25,308 bases of DNA, taken from contig NZ_LGDY01000148.1 of the NCBI RefSeq assembly GCF_001279525.1, positions 1-25,308 of the forward strand. The letters are read 5' to 3'. Each line of letters opens with the position of its first letter. The first letter of the stretch is position 1. Under the pieces are notes generated by a model. That model ran no database searches, had not been told where the DNA came from, and saw nothing but the letters and a program-made list of their open reading frames with translations. Shown one piece after another: positions 6,614 to 15,034 of this stretch. Made by a program: the position numbers and the translations under genes. This DNA is from Nocardia sp. NRRL S-836 (lineage in GTDB: Bacteria; Actinomycetota; Actinomycetes; Mycobacteriales; Pseudonocardiaceae).

Positions 6614-6907
6614 TCACTCCTCCGCGCGCCGAACGGTCGCCATTGACGTGAGACCGGACATCTCCAGGATCGGCCTGAGCAGCGGCGAGGAGATCAGCTC
6701 CGTCCGCTCGGCGTGCGTGAACAGCACGCTCATCCCGGCGCTGTCGATGTAGTGCACCTCGGTGAGGTCGATGACGACCGGTCCGGTGGTGCCCGCGAGC
6801 GCGGCGGCGAACGCTTCGGTGTTGCTCAGGTCGATCTCACCCACTGCTTTGACCACCGGCCTGCCCTGCCGGTCGGTGGTCGTGGTCAGCGTCAGCGGCG
6901 TCGTCAT
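6614..6907 (-). CDS. STAS-domain anti-anti-sigma factor
   Basis: A 97-residue single STAS domain. AVGEIDLSNTEAF (about 21-33) is the first strand region, and VVIDLTEVHYIDSAGMSVL (about 44-62) holds the phospho-acceptor S56 of the DSAG motif. In partner switching, the unphosphorylated form binds an anti-sigma kinase and frees the sigma factor; a SpoIIE-type phosphatase reactivates the phosphorylated form. Both of those activities appear in the upstream gene, whose 3' end overlaps this start by 71 bases. A Shine-Dalgarno-like AGGTGA lies inside the upstream coding region. The target sigma factor is not in the window. Confidence 0.92.
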   Translation of the reverse strand: MTTPLTLTTTTDRQGRPVVKAVGEIDLSNTEAFAAALAGTTGPVVIDLTEVHYIDSAGMSVLFTHAERTELISSPLLRPILEMSGLTSMATVRRAEE

Positions 6908-9900
6908 CGGGAATCATCACCTGCATCGTCACGGTGGTGCCGGATTGGTCGGGGACGATGGCGACCTCGTCCATCATCGTCCGCATGATCGTCGTGCCGC
7001 GGCCGCGCCGTGCGGCCGGGTCGGTGGTCGGGGTCTTCCAGGTGCCGGTGTCGGCCACGGTCACGAGCAGGCCGGTGCCGCCGGCCGACTCCGCGCGCAC
7101 GCGGACGTGTTGACGGGTCACGTCACGATAGGCGTGCTCGACGGCGTTGGCACACGCCTCGCCGACGGCCAGCAGCACGCCCTGCGCCAGCGTCGCCGAC
7201 AAGCCGCATTGGCCCAGCCACGTGCGCAGCGCGCTGCGGGCGCCGTGCAGCTCACCCGGTTCGGCGCGGAACGTCAGGTCCAGCGGCGCCGGGTGGCGGT
7301 ACAGCAGCAGGGCGACGTCGTCCTCGTAGCCACCGGTGGGCGCGAGCGTGGTCATGATCTGACCGGCCAGGTCCTCCAGGCCGTTCGCCCGGCCGCGCTG
7401 AACGGTATGCGCGGCCCTGTCGATGCCCTCGGTCAGCGAGGTGCGGCGGCGTTCGACGAGGCCGTCGGTGTATGTGAGCAGCGTGGAACGCGGCGGCAGC
7501 GTGCATTCGGCCTCGGTCCGCTCGATGCCCGGTTTGACCGCGAGCGGGATGGAACGCCCGTCTTCGAGCAGGCGCGTGGTGCCGTCGAGCAGCGCCAGGA
7601 TCGCGGGCGGGTGGCCGGCGCTGGAGTAGAGGAGCCGGCCGGTCGCCGGGTCGAGCACGCCGCAGAACACCGTGGTGCACAGGGCTCCCGGCACCCCGGC
7701 GGCGAAGTGGTCGAGTGCCATGAGCGCGCGGGCGGGGCCGATCTCCTGCAGCAGCAGGGCACGGCAGGCGCTGCGCAGCTGGCCCATCACGGCGGCGGCG
7801 GTGAGGCCGCGGCCGACGCAGTCGCCGACGACGATGGCGATGCGCTCGTCGGGCAACGGGAACGTGTCGTACCAGTCGCCGCCGACCTCCAGCGGTCGCG
7901 CGGCCGGTTCGTAGCGCACCGCGAAGCCGCCGGGCAGGTTCGCCGGGCCGAGGATCGCCCGTTGCAACGCCAGCGCGGTCTCCCGCTGCTGGTCGATCTG
8001 GCGCGCGCGGGACAGGCCCTGCGTGAGGTGACCGGCCAGCGACGACAGCAGCAGCTCGTCCTGCTCGGTGAACCGGTGCCGCTCGTCGACGCGCAGCCAG
8101 ACGACCATCGGCCCGTCCGGGTGCTCGACGGTGACCGCGGCGCTGCCGTCGTCGAGGACGACGGCGTTCAGCGCCGGGTGGTTGCGCAACGAGGTCAGCG
8201 TCTCGCGCTGCTGCTCCGGCAGGTCCGGCCAGGCCAGACCGGCGGAACCGGTGACCTGCGGTGGTTGGTGCCGGTGGAAGACCACGGCCAGGACGTGCTC
8301 GGTGCGCCACAGCCCTTCCAGCTGGTCGAGCGCACCGGCCAGGGCGTCGGAGGTGCTGGTCGCCCGCGACAGCCGCACGCTCATCTCCGCGAGCGCGGCC
8401 TCGCGCCTGCGGGCGTGGTGCTCGGCGGTGACGTCGCGGAAGGTGCCCACCGTCATGGTGCGGCCGCTGTCCGGGTCGCGGGCGGGGTTCATGAGGGCGC
8501 TGACCCACAGCATCCCGCCGTCGCGGTGGGTGACCGGGACGGTGAGGGCGCGCTGGTCACGTCCCGACCGCTGCTCGAACGCCTCGGCGAACTCCGTGCG
8601 CTGCTCGGGATCGACCGGCCACCACGGGTGCGGCGCGGGGTAGGGCAGGCCCTCCGGCCCGTAGCCGAGGATGTCGGTGAACGCGGCGTTGACCTCCACG
8701 ACCGTGCCGTCGTCGTCGCAGACGAAGAACGCCTCCTGCAACGAGTCGATCAACGCGTCCCGCCAGCGCGCGTGCCGGCCGCGCAGCCGGGCGAGGTCCA
8801 CGTTGGCCCGCACCCGTGCCAGCAGGTCGGCCGCGGCGAAGGGCTTCACCAGGTAGTCGTCCGCACCGGCCCGCAGCCCCTCACCGGAGGCCTCCTGCCC
8901 GGCGCGCGCGGACAGCAGCAGTACCGGCACCGCCATCGTGCGCTGGTCGGCGCGCAGGGCCGCGACCAGCGACAGACCGTCCATGCGCGGCATCATCACG
9001 TCGCTGACCACCAGGTCCGGCGGGCGGGCACGGGCGGACTCCAGCGCCATCTGACCGTCGTTGACCGCGCGGACCTCGTAGCCCGCGCGGTGCAGCAGCC
9101 GGGTCAGGTACTCCCGCATGTCCGCGTTGTCGTCGGCGACCAGCACGGTCGCGGGGATCTCGGGGGCGGCTCCGGCGGCCGTGCTGGGCACCAGGTCCTC
9201 GACGGTCAGGCCGGGGTCGGGCAGCCAGCGCAGCGCCTCCTGCACGTAGGGGGCGGCGATGTCGGACACCGCGGGGACGCCGGCCTCGTGCGACACGGCC
9301 CCGGCGGGCAGGTGGTGCGTGCCGAACGGCAGCTCGACCGTGAAGCTGGTGCCCTTCCCCTCCACGCTCTCGGCGTGGATGGTGCCGCCGTGCAGGCCGA
9401 CGAGCTCCTGCACCAGCGCGAGGCCGATGCCGCTGCCCTCCTTGGAGCGCGACCAGGTGTTCTCGATGCGGTGGAAGCGCTCGAACAGGCGGGGGATCTC
9501 GTGCTGCGGCACCCCGACACCGGTGTCGCTGACCGTCACGACCGCGGTGCCGGCACCGGCGCGCACGGAGACGCCGACCGAGCCGTGCACGGTGAACTTG
9601 AGCGCGTTGCTCAGCAGGTTCAGCACGACCTTCTCCCACAGGCCGAGGTCCACGTGCACCGGCTGCGGCAACGGGGAGCAGTCGATCTCGAAGCGCAGGC
9701 CGGCCTTCTCCACCGCGGAGCGGAAGACGCTCGCGAGCTCCGCGGTGACCGCCGCGAGGTCGACCGGCTGGAACTGCGCCTGCATGCGGCCCGCTTCCAG
9801 CCGGGAGAAGTCCAGCAGGGTGTTGACCAGCTTGCCCAGCCGCAGGCCGTTGCGGTGGATGGCCTCCAGCTCCTGACCGGCCTGCGGGTCGGTCGCGGCG

Positions 9901-11042
9901 AGCCGGTCGCGCAGGTCCTGCACCGGACCCATGATCAACGTGAGCGGCGTGCGGAACTCGTGGCTGATGTTGGAGAAGAACGCGGTCTTGGCCCGGTCGA
10001 GCTCGGCCAGCTCCTCCGCCCGCCGCTGCTGGGCCCGGAAGTCGCGGGCGCCCGCGATGCCCGCGGCGACGTGGCCCGCGACCAGCTCGACGAACCCGCG
10101 GTAGGGGTCGTCGAGGTTGCGGTACCGGTTGAGGCCGGCCACCAGGAACCCGTGCGGCGCGCCACCGGGCCGTTGCAACGGCACCACCAGCGCGTGGGCG
10201 GGCGGCGCCGGCCAGCCGCCGCTGGGCAGCCCGGTGAGCCCGTCGAGCCCGGCCACGACCGACTCGCCGCGCTGCGCCGCCGCCACCGGCCACACCACCT
10301 CCGGGTCCTCCGGCGAGAGGCGTGCGGGAGCGGCCGGGTGACCCGGTGCGATGCCGGTGGCACCGGCCAGCCGTGCGTGGCCGTCCTCGAAGAGGTAGGT
10401 CAGCGTGAACGGCAGGTCGCGCTGGTTGCGTTCGAGCTGCGCGCACGCGAACGCCAGCACCTCCTGCTCCTCGCGCGCGACGCTGGGGTCCGAGCCGAGG
10501 TCGCGCAGCGTCGCCATCCGCCGTTCGCCGATGACGCGGTCGGTCTCCTCGCTGACCACGCACAACATCCCCGCCACGGCACCGCGCTCGTCGCGCAGCG
10601 GGCTGTAGGAGAAGGTGTGGTAGCTCTCCTCGGTGTAGCCGGACCGCTCCAGGAACAGCAGCAGGGCCTCGTCCCAGGTGGCGCGCCCGGTGGTGAGCAC
10701 GCTGTCCACCCTGGGCCCGACGTCCGCCCAGATCTCCGCCCACACCTCGGCTGCCGGTCGCCCCAGCGCCCACGGGTACTTGCGCCCCAGCGTGGTGAGC
10801 CGGTAGGCGTCGTTGCAGAAGAACGTCAGCTCCGGGCCCCACGCCAGCCACATCGAGAACCGGGACGACAGCAGGATGCTCACCGCGGTCTGCAGGCTCT
10901 GCGGCCACCCGGCGGGCGGGCCGAGCGGGGTGGCGGCCCAGTCCACCGCGGCGAGGTGGCGGCCGATCTCCGGGTCCTCGGCGAAGACGTCGATGAACGC
11001 GGACCGGTCGTGTCTCTCGCCGATGTCGTCAGAGCGGGTCAC
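6837..11042 (-). CDS. Giant hybrid signalling protein: kinase, receiver, SpoIIE phosphatase and RsbW-like kinase
   Basis: A 1401-residue cytoplasmic protein. In order: a PAS-like sensor (about 15-170), a GAF-like region (about 190-335), HisKA with FFSNISHEFRTPLT and phospho-accepting H361, and a HATPase with NLLSNALKF and SGIGLALV (about 465-575). Next come a receiver domain with VLVADDNADM and phospho-Asp D681 in SDVMMPRMDG (about 632-750), PAS (about 762-875), GAF (about 885-1015), a SpoIIE/PP2C phosphatase with GGDWYD, GDCVGRG and YEDDVALLL (about 1025-1250), and finally an RsbW-like ATPase with GEACANAVEHAY (N1299) and DTG (about 1260-1380). This puts sensing, phosphorelay, STAS dephosphorylation and STAS phosphorylation in one chain; the STAS gene overlaps its end. 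GTG at 11042 was chosen because AGGGA lies seven bases upstream; an upstream ATG would add 24 poor residues. Confidence 0.92.
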   Translation of the reverse strand: MTRSDDIGERHDRSAFIDVFAEDPEIGRHLAAVDWAATPLGPPAGWPQSLQTAVSILLSSRFSMWLAWGPELTFFCNDAYRLTTLGRKYPWALGRPAAEVWAEIWADVGPRVDSVLTTGRATWDEALLLFLERSGYTEESYHTFSYSPLRDERGAVAGMLCVVSEETDRVIGERRMATLRDLGSDPSVAREEQEVLAFACAQLERNQRDLPFTLTYLFEDGHARLAGATGIAPGHPAAPARLSPEDPEVVWPVAAAQRGESVVAGLDGLTGLPSGGWPAPPAHALVVPLQRPGGAPHGFLVAGLNRYRNLDDPYRGFVELVAGHVAAGIAGARDFRAQQRRAEELAELDRAKTAFFSNISHEFRTPLTLIMGPVQDLRDRLAATDPQAGQELEAIHRNGLRLGKLVNTLLDFSRLEAGRMQAQFQPVDLAAVTAELASVFRSAVEKAGLRFEIDCSPLPQPVHVDLGLWEKVVLNLLSNALKFTVHGSVGVSVRAGAGTAVVTVSDTGVGVPQHEIPRLFERFHRIENTWSRSKEGSGIGLALVQELVGLHGGTIHAESVEGKGTSFTVELPFGTHHLPAGAVSHEAGVPAVSDIAAPYVQEALRWLPDPGLTVEDLVPSTAAGAAPEIPATVLVADDNADMREYLTRLLHRAGYEVRAVNDGQMALESARARPPDLVVSDVMMPRMDGLSLVAALRADQRTMAVPVLLLSARAGQEASGEGLRAGADDYLVKPFAAADLLARVRANVDLARLRGRHARWRDALIDSLQEAFFVCDDDGTVVEVNAAFTDILGYGPEGLPYPAPHPWWPVDPEQRTEFAEAFEQRSGRDQRALTVPVTHRDGGMLWVSALMNPARDPDSGRTMTVGTFRDVTAEHHARRREAALAEMSVRLSRATSTSDALAGALDQLEGLWRTEHVLAVVFHRHQPPQVTGSAGLAWPDLPEQQRETLTSLRNHPALNAVVLDDGSAAVTVEHPDGPMVVWLRVDERHRFTEQDELLLSSLAGHLTQGLSRARQIDQQRETALALQRAILGPANLPGGFAVRYEPAARPLEVGGDWYDTFPLPDERIAIVVGDCVGRGLTAAAVMGQLRSACRALLLQEIGPARALMALDHFAAGVPGALCTTVFCGVLDPATGRLLYSSAGHPPAILALLDGTTRLLEDGRSIPLAVKPGIERTEAECTLPPRSTLLTYTDGLVERRRTSLTEGIDRAAHTVQRGRANGLEDLAGQIMTTLAPTGGYEDDVALLLYRHPAPLDLTFRAEPGELHGARSALRTWLGQCGLSATLAQGVLLAVGEACANAVEHAYRDVTRQHVRVRAESAGGTGLLVTVADTGTWKTPTTDPAARRGRGTTIMRTMMDEVAIVPDQSGTTVTMQVMIPDDDAADADHDHRPAGQAGGQSSG

Positions 11043-11234
11043 CGACCGTCCCTTCGCCACACACCTCGACAGTTGACCTGTCCAGGGTGCCGAACGCCGG
11101 CGGAGGCTGCACAACCAGAGGTGGCCGGTGTGTGCCGCGACACCCGCAGCCGGCGAACCGCACCGGTGCCGCGAGCGTGGCAGTCACCGCCCGTCGAGTG
11201 CCCGGCGACCCCGGACGCGGAGGTGCGGTGGGGG

Positions 11235-11849
11235 TCAGGGCGACCCGAACCGCATCCGCAGGTTCGTCACCGCGAGGTGCAGCAGCGGCCTGGCGGCGGT
11301 GAGGCGGCCGAGCCTGCCGTCCTGGGGGATCCGCCAACGCAGCCGGGTCGGGCGGACGCGGGCGGCGGTGCCCAGCCGGGTGCGCTGGGCGTTGCCGCGC
11401 AACGACTGCCACACCGACGTCGTGATCCGGACCGGTAGCCCCGGTGCGCGCAGCGGGTGCTCGTCGGCAGCGGCGATCGGGACCGTGCCGGTGCGCGCGG
11501 TTGCGGCGAGCGGGCCGGCGGACAGGGTGAAGTCGGCCAGCTCCTTGGGGATGCCCCACATCGCCCGCGCACCCCGCTGTGACCGCGTGTCGTCGACCCA
11601 GATGTCCGTGATGGACAGTCCGACCCGGATGCCGTGCCGCACCACCACGGCCGCCATCAGCTCGTGGTAGGAGAGCAGGCCGGGCGGGCGGTAGTCGACG
11701 AACGCGGACACCACCAGCACCTGCCCGAACACCGACAGCGGCACCACGCCCGGCGAGTGCGGGGAGAACGCCGAACGCGGCGCCACCCACACCGTGAGCC
11801 AGCCGCGGCCGCGCAGGTCCCACGGTTCCGGGGGGAAGTCAGCGGGCAT
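11235..11849 (-). CDS. Acetoacetate decarboxylase (ADC) family protein
   Basis: A 204-residue protein of the ADC-like beta-barrel family. The key segment ARAMWGIPKELADF contains K102 at the place of the Schiff-base lysine of acetoacetate decarboxylase. The residues around ITDIWVDD and PGLLSYHEL also fit the family. Many bacterial members do not decarboxylate acetoacetate but act on other beta-keto or enol substrates, so the reaction is left open. The start lies 46 bases after the stop of the SRPBCC-SDR gene on the same strand, suggesting one operon. No strong Shine-Dalgarno was seen. Confidence 0.8.
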   Translation of the reverse strand: MPADFPPEPWDLRGRGWLTVWVAPRSAFSPHSPGVVPLSVFGQVLVVSAFVDYRPPGLLSYHELMAAVVVRHGIRVGLSITDIWVDDTRSQRGARAMWGIPKELADFTLSAGPLAATARTGTVPIAAADEHPLRAPGLPVRITTSVWQSLRGNAQRTRLGTAARVRPTRLRWRIPQDGRLGRLTAARPLLHLAVTNLRMRFGSP

Positions 11850-11895
11850 CGGTCACACCGGGTGCCGTGACCGCCGACGGTTCCTCGGACATCGC

Positions 11896-13206
11896 TCACC
11901 GCCCCAGCAGGTGGCGCAGTGCCGGTTCGAGGTCGGGGTAGCGGAACGCGTGCCCTGCCTTGGTGAGCACGGCCGGGCGCACCAGCTGGCTCGCCTCCGC
12001 CAGCTCGCGGGCGCCCTGCTCGCCGAGCAGGACCCGCGGTCCGAACGACGGCACCGGCAGCAGCGCCGGTCGGCGCAGCACCCGTGCGAGCACACGGGTG
12101 TACTCGCTGTTGCGCACGGCTTGCGGTGCGACGGCGTTGACCGGTCCCGACAGCGAGGTGTCGTAGAGCGCCCGGTGGTAGACGTCCACGAGGTCGTCGA
12201 TGCCGATCCAGGACTGCCACATCCGCCCGTCGCCGAGCCGCCCGCCCAGCCCGGCGGCGAACAGCGGGTGGAAGATCCGCAGCGTGCCACCGGCCGGTGA
12301 CTGCACCAGACCGGTGCGCACGGTCACCACGCGCACGCCCGCGACCTCGGTGGCGGCCTCCCAGTCGGCGACCACGTCGGCCAGGAAGCCCTCTCCGCGT
12401 TCGCTTTCCTCGGTGAGCTCCTCGTCGCCGCGGTCCGCGCCGTAGATGCCGATCGCCGACGCGCTGACGAACACCGGCACCCCGGACGCCGCGGCCAGGC
12501 CGGCGAGCGCGCGCGTGGGCCCGATCCGGGACTCGCGGATCGCGGTGCGGTGGGACTCGGTGAACCGCCCGGCGATCGACGCGCCGGCCAGGTGCACCAC
12601 GGCGTCCACCCCGGCCAGCAGGTCGGGCGCGGGCCGGTCCGGGTGCCACGTGCGTTCGTCCGGACCCGTGGCGGCACGCCGCACCAGGCGGACCACCCGG
12701 TGCCCCGCGGTGGTCAGGAACGGCCCGAGCGCGCGTCCGACCAGGCCACCGCTGCCGGTCAGCGCCACCGTCAGCGGCCGGTCGCCCGCCAGCCGTGCGG
12801 CCCGCTGCGCGGCGAGGTCGGCGGCGAGCTGCCGGTGCCGGTAGGCGAACATCGACCGCAGCAGCACCCCGGGAACCGGCGTGTCCACGCGGTCGGTCAT
12901 CAGCGTCCGCTCACCCTCCGCGCGGAACTCGTGGCTGTGCCGCCACCTCACCGCCCAGCTCAACGGCGCCGAGTCGAGCTCGTCGACGAACCGGTGCGGT
13001 GGCGCGTACTCGGTGTGCCGGGCGCCCCACCGCAGGCCGAGCGGCAGTCCCAGCACCGCGCGGCCGCCGTCGAGGGTGCTCGCCTCGCGCACGACGCTCA
13101 TCGGCTGCCACGGCGGGGACAGCCGGTGGATGGCGCCAGGGCGTTCGTGCCACGCGAACACCTCATCGAGCGGTGCGTCGACAACGCTCGAATAGATCAA
13201 CGACAT
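11896..13206 (-). CDS. SRPBCC domain fused to TIGR01777-type SDR epimerase
   Basis: A 436-residue two-domain protein. Residues 1-140 form an SRPBCC (START-like ligand-binding) domain (SLIYSSVVDAPLDEVFAWHERPGAIHRL). Residues about 145-436 form an extended SDR of the TIGR01777 group, with the nucleotide-binding loop LTGSGGLVGRAL (149-160), VDAVVHLAGASI, and the SASAIGIYG block with the catalytic tyrosine. It probably binds NAD(P); the substrate is unknown. Fusions of these two domains are known in actinobacteria. The ATG at 13206 was chosen because the SRPBCC strand starts there and because TAGCGT lies seven bases upstream, fitting a leaderless promoter. A longer reading frame extends to 13299 without domain content. 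Confidence 0.88.
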   Translation of the reverse strand: MSLIYSSVVDAPLDEVFAWHERPGAIHRLSPPWQPMSVVREASTLDGGRAVLGLPLGLRWGARHTEYAPPHRFVDELDSAPLSWAVRWRHSHEFRAEGERTLMTDRVDTPVPGVLLRSMFAYRHRQLAADLAAQRAARLAGDRPLTVALTGSGGLVGRALGPFLTTAGHRVVRLVRRAATGPDERTWHPDRPAPDLLAGVDAVVHLAGASIAGRFTESHRTAIRESRIGPTRALAGLAAASGVPVFVSASAIGIYGADRGDEELTEESERGEGFLADVVADWEAATEVAGVRVVTVRTGLVQSPAGGTLRIFHPLFAAGLGGRLGDGRMWQSWIGIDDLVDVYHRALYDTSLSGPVNAVAPQAVRNSEYTRVLARVLRRPALLPVPSFGPRVLLGEQGARELAEASQLVRPAVLTKAGHAFRYPDLEPALRHLLGR

Positions 13207-13213
13207 GCCACCA

Positions 13214-13219
13214 ACGCTA
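13214..13219 (-). promoter_or_regulatory. -10 box of leaderless SRPBCC-SDR transcript
   Basis: On the minus strand TAGCGT sits seven bases before the ATG at 13206. This is the spacing expected when transcription begins at the start codon. No clear -35 was seen. Confidence 0.45.
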
Positions 13220-13346
13220 GGCGCGCCATCCAGGCTCCGCATGACGGGTGCAATCCCCGCACGGCCACGTTGACGGCGGCTGTTGTGCGGGCCGCCCACC
13301 GGCCCACCACCATGGAGGTCGGGATTCGCCGAGGCGGGAGGAAGTC

Positions 13347-14123
13347 GTGCTGTCGACCACGAAGTCGCGTAGCGGCTGGCTGCTCGTCGTGCTGGCGCTG
13401 GGACAGGTCGTGAGCCCGGTCGTCGTCACGGCGCTCGGTGGCGGGGCGTTCCGCACGGCCGACCGCGCCGGTGAGCCGCCGATCGTGCCCGCCGGGTACG
13501 CGTTCTCGATCTGGGGGCTGGTCGAGGCGCTGTGCCTGGCCTACGCCGTCTGGGCGCTCGTCACCCGTGCGCCCGGCCACGAGCTGCGCGACCGGCTGGC
13601 CCGGCCGCTGGCGGTGGTGTTCGCGGGGTTCACCGCGTGGCTCGTCGCCGCGGAGGTGGAACCGGTGTGGTCGACGGTGGCCGTGTTCGTCGTCATGCTC
13701 GCCGGGTTGCTCCGGGCGTTGCGGATCGCGCTCGCACACCGCGCCGAGATCGGGCGGTGGCAACGCGTGCCGCGGGTGCTGCTGTGGTCGGTGCTGGGCG
13801 TCTACACCGGCTGGAGCAGCGTGGCGATCTGGGTGAACCTCACCACCGCCCTCACGGAGAGCGGCGCGCCGATCGACGGCACCGCCGGGGTGGCGGGCCA
13901 GGTCGCGGTCCTGGCCGGTGCGACGGCGACCGCGGTGGCGTTGCTGTGGCGCACCTCCGGTCTGCTGTCCTACGGGCTCGCGGTCGCCTGGGCGATCGTC
14001 GCCGTGGTGATCGCCGCCGCCGACGCCGGCCAGCCCGCGCCGGCGGTCGTCGCGGCCGTGGCGCTGGTGCTCGTGGGCGCGGCGACCGCGTGGTTCCGGG
14101 TGCGCCGCCCTGTGCCCGCTTGA
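13347..14123 (+). CDS. Multi-pass membrane protein, TspO/tryptophan-rich sensory protein-like
   Basis: A 258-residue integral membrane protein with about eight hydrophobic segments, beginning with WLLVVLALGQVVSPVVV and ending with AVALVLVGAATAWF. The sequence PAGYAFSIWGLVEALCLAYAV and Trp-rich later segments (YTGWSSVAIWVNL) resemble the longer bacterial TspO/MBR-related proteins, which have been linked to tetrapyrrole or stress sensing. The assignment is by motif resemblance only. The GTG at 13347 has a very good ribosome site (GGGAGGAAG) just upstream; the longer frame from 13248 is rejected. It is divergent from the SRPBCC-SDR gene, sharing a 140-base promoter region. Confidence 0.7.
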   Translation: MLSTTKSRSGWLLVVLALGQVVSPVVVTALGGGAFRTADRAGEPPIVPAGYAFSIWGLVEALCLAYAVWALVTRAPGHELRDRLARPLAVVFAGFTAWLVAAEVEPVWSTVAVFVVMLAGLLRALRIALAHRAEIGRWQRVPRVLLWSVLGVYTGWSSVAIWVNLTTALTESGAPIDGTAGVAGQVAVLAGATATAVALLWRTSGLLSYGLAVAWAIVAVVIAAADAGQPAPAVVAAVALVLVGAATAWFRVRRPVPA

Positions 14124-14208
14124 TGTTCCGCGCAGCTCCACGTGACGCAGCAGACACGAACCTGACTGGCCTCCGCGACGAACCAACCAGGAGAACGGAG
14201 GTCCGGTT

Positions 14209-14511
14209 GTGAACTCGCAACGACGCGAACACCCCGTGCTGATCACCTCGGCCGCCCCCTCCTACGAGGAACAGCTGACGGCCCGCCGGCGCCGGTACGC
14301 GCTGATGATGAGCCTGCGCATCCCGTGTGTCGTGCTGGCCGTGCTGTTCGCCCACATCTGGTGGCTGGCGCTCGGCCTGATCCTGCTGTCGGTCCCGCTG
14401 CCGTGGATGGCGGTGCTCATCGCGAACGACCGGCCGCCGCGCAAGGCGGAGACGCCCCAGCGGCTGCGGCCGTCCCGGCGGTCGCTCCCGGCCCGCGACC
14501 GGGACGCGTGA
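14209..14511 (+). CDS. DUF3099 family small membrane protein
   Basis: A 100-residue protein with a conserved beginning (VLITSAAPSYEEQLTARRRRY) and two closely spaced membrane segments (IPCVVLAVLFAHIWW and LALGLILLSVPLPWMAVLI). The motif IANDRPPRK follows, with a basic disordered tail. This pattern matches the actinobacterial DUF3099 family, whose function is unknown. The GTG start is preceded by CGGAGG at a good distance. Its TGA overlaps the ATG of the next gene (TGATG), coupling it to an RCK-like protein. Confidence 0.88.
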   Translation: MNSQRREHPVLITSAAPSYEEQLTARRRRYALMMSLRIPCVVLAVLFAHIWWLALGLILLSVPLPWMAVLIANDRPPRKAETPQRLRPSRRSLPARDRDA

Positions 14512-14891
14512 TGATCGGTCTCACGGTGGTCGTGGGGTACGGCGACGCGGCGCTGGACGTGTTGCGGCACCTGCCGTTGCGCCCGGACCACTCCGAGGTC
14601 GTCGTGCTCGACCCGGACGCGGTCGCGCTGACCGGTGCGCTGGCCAACGGCGCGCGGGCCACCCGCGGTGACGGGCGGGACGTCTGCGCGCTGCGGCAGG
14701 CGGGGGTGCAGTTCGCGGGACGGGTGGTCGTCGCCGTTCCCGACGACCTCGACGGGCTGCAGATCGTTCTGGCCACCCGCAGCCTCAACCGGACCGCGAT
14801 CGTCGTCGCCGCGGTCCGTGACTCGGCCAACCAGGACCTGTTCAGCAGGCTGGGCGCGGACGAGGTGTTCGTGCGGTCGGCGTCTGCCTGA
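14511..14891 (+). CDS. Stand-alone TrkA-N (RCK-like) nucleotide-binding protein
   Basis: A 126-residue protein corresponding to a single TrkA-N/RCK Rossmann domain: VVVGYGDAALDVLRHL in place of the usual GxGxxG loop, VVVLDPD as the second strand ending in an acid, GARATRGDGRD, AVPDDLDGLQIVLATRSLN, and the closing LGADEVFVRS. RCK domains bind NAD(H) or nucleotides and gate potassium channels or transporters. Here there is no channel segment, and the domain is translated by coupling from the DUF3099 membrane protein, which may be its membrane partner (inference). The glycine loop is degenerate (GYGDAA), so dinucleotide binding is uncertain. The ATG overlapping the upstream stop was chosen; GTG three bases earlier is possible. 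Confidence 0.8.
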   Translation: MIGLTVVVGYGDAALDVLRHLPLRPDHSEVVVLDPDAVALTGALANGARATRGDGRDVCALRQAGVQFAGRVVVAVPDDLDGLQIVLATRSLNRTAIVVAAVRDSANQDLFSRLGADEVFVRSASA

Positions 14892-15022
14892 GAGCCGTCG
14901 CGACGGCGGCGATGTGGAACTTCCCCGGCTGCCACCGTCGCCGGACCGGCAGCGCCCGCAGCGGTGGGTCGTCACCCCACACCGACGCCACCCGGCCGAC
15001 GTCGACCGCGGCGCGGCAGCGG

Positions 15023-15028
15023 TAGGTT
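15023..15028 (+). promoter_or_regulatory. -10 box of leaderless APH-family gene
   Basis: TAGGTT ends six bases before the ATG at 15035. GTCGAC at 15001-15006 is a possible -35 with a 16-base spacer. No Shine-Dalgarno fits in between, so a leaderless transcript is likely. Confidence 0.5.
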
Positions 15029-15034
15029 CCCGAC

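Noticed and set aside
6762..11438. 1558-residue open frame on the plus strand
   Set aside because: It is the antisense shadow of the hybrid kinase gene, caused by high GC; its text is Arg/Gly/Val/His-rich without domains.
14894..14907. Palindrome GCCGTCGCGACGGC after the RCK gene
   Set aside because: Without a loop it folds only into a five-pair stem. It may be chance in GC-rich DNA, so it is not called a terminator.
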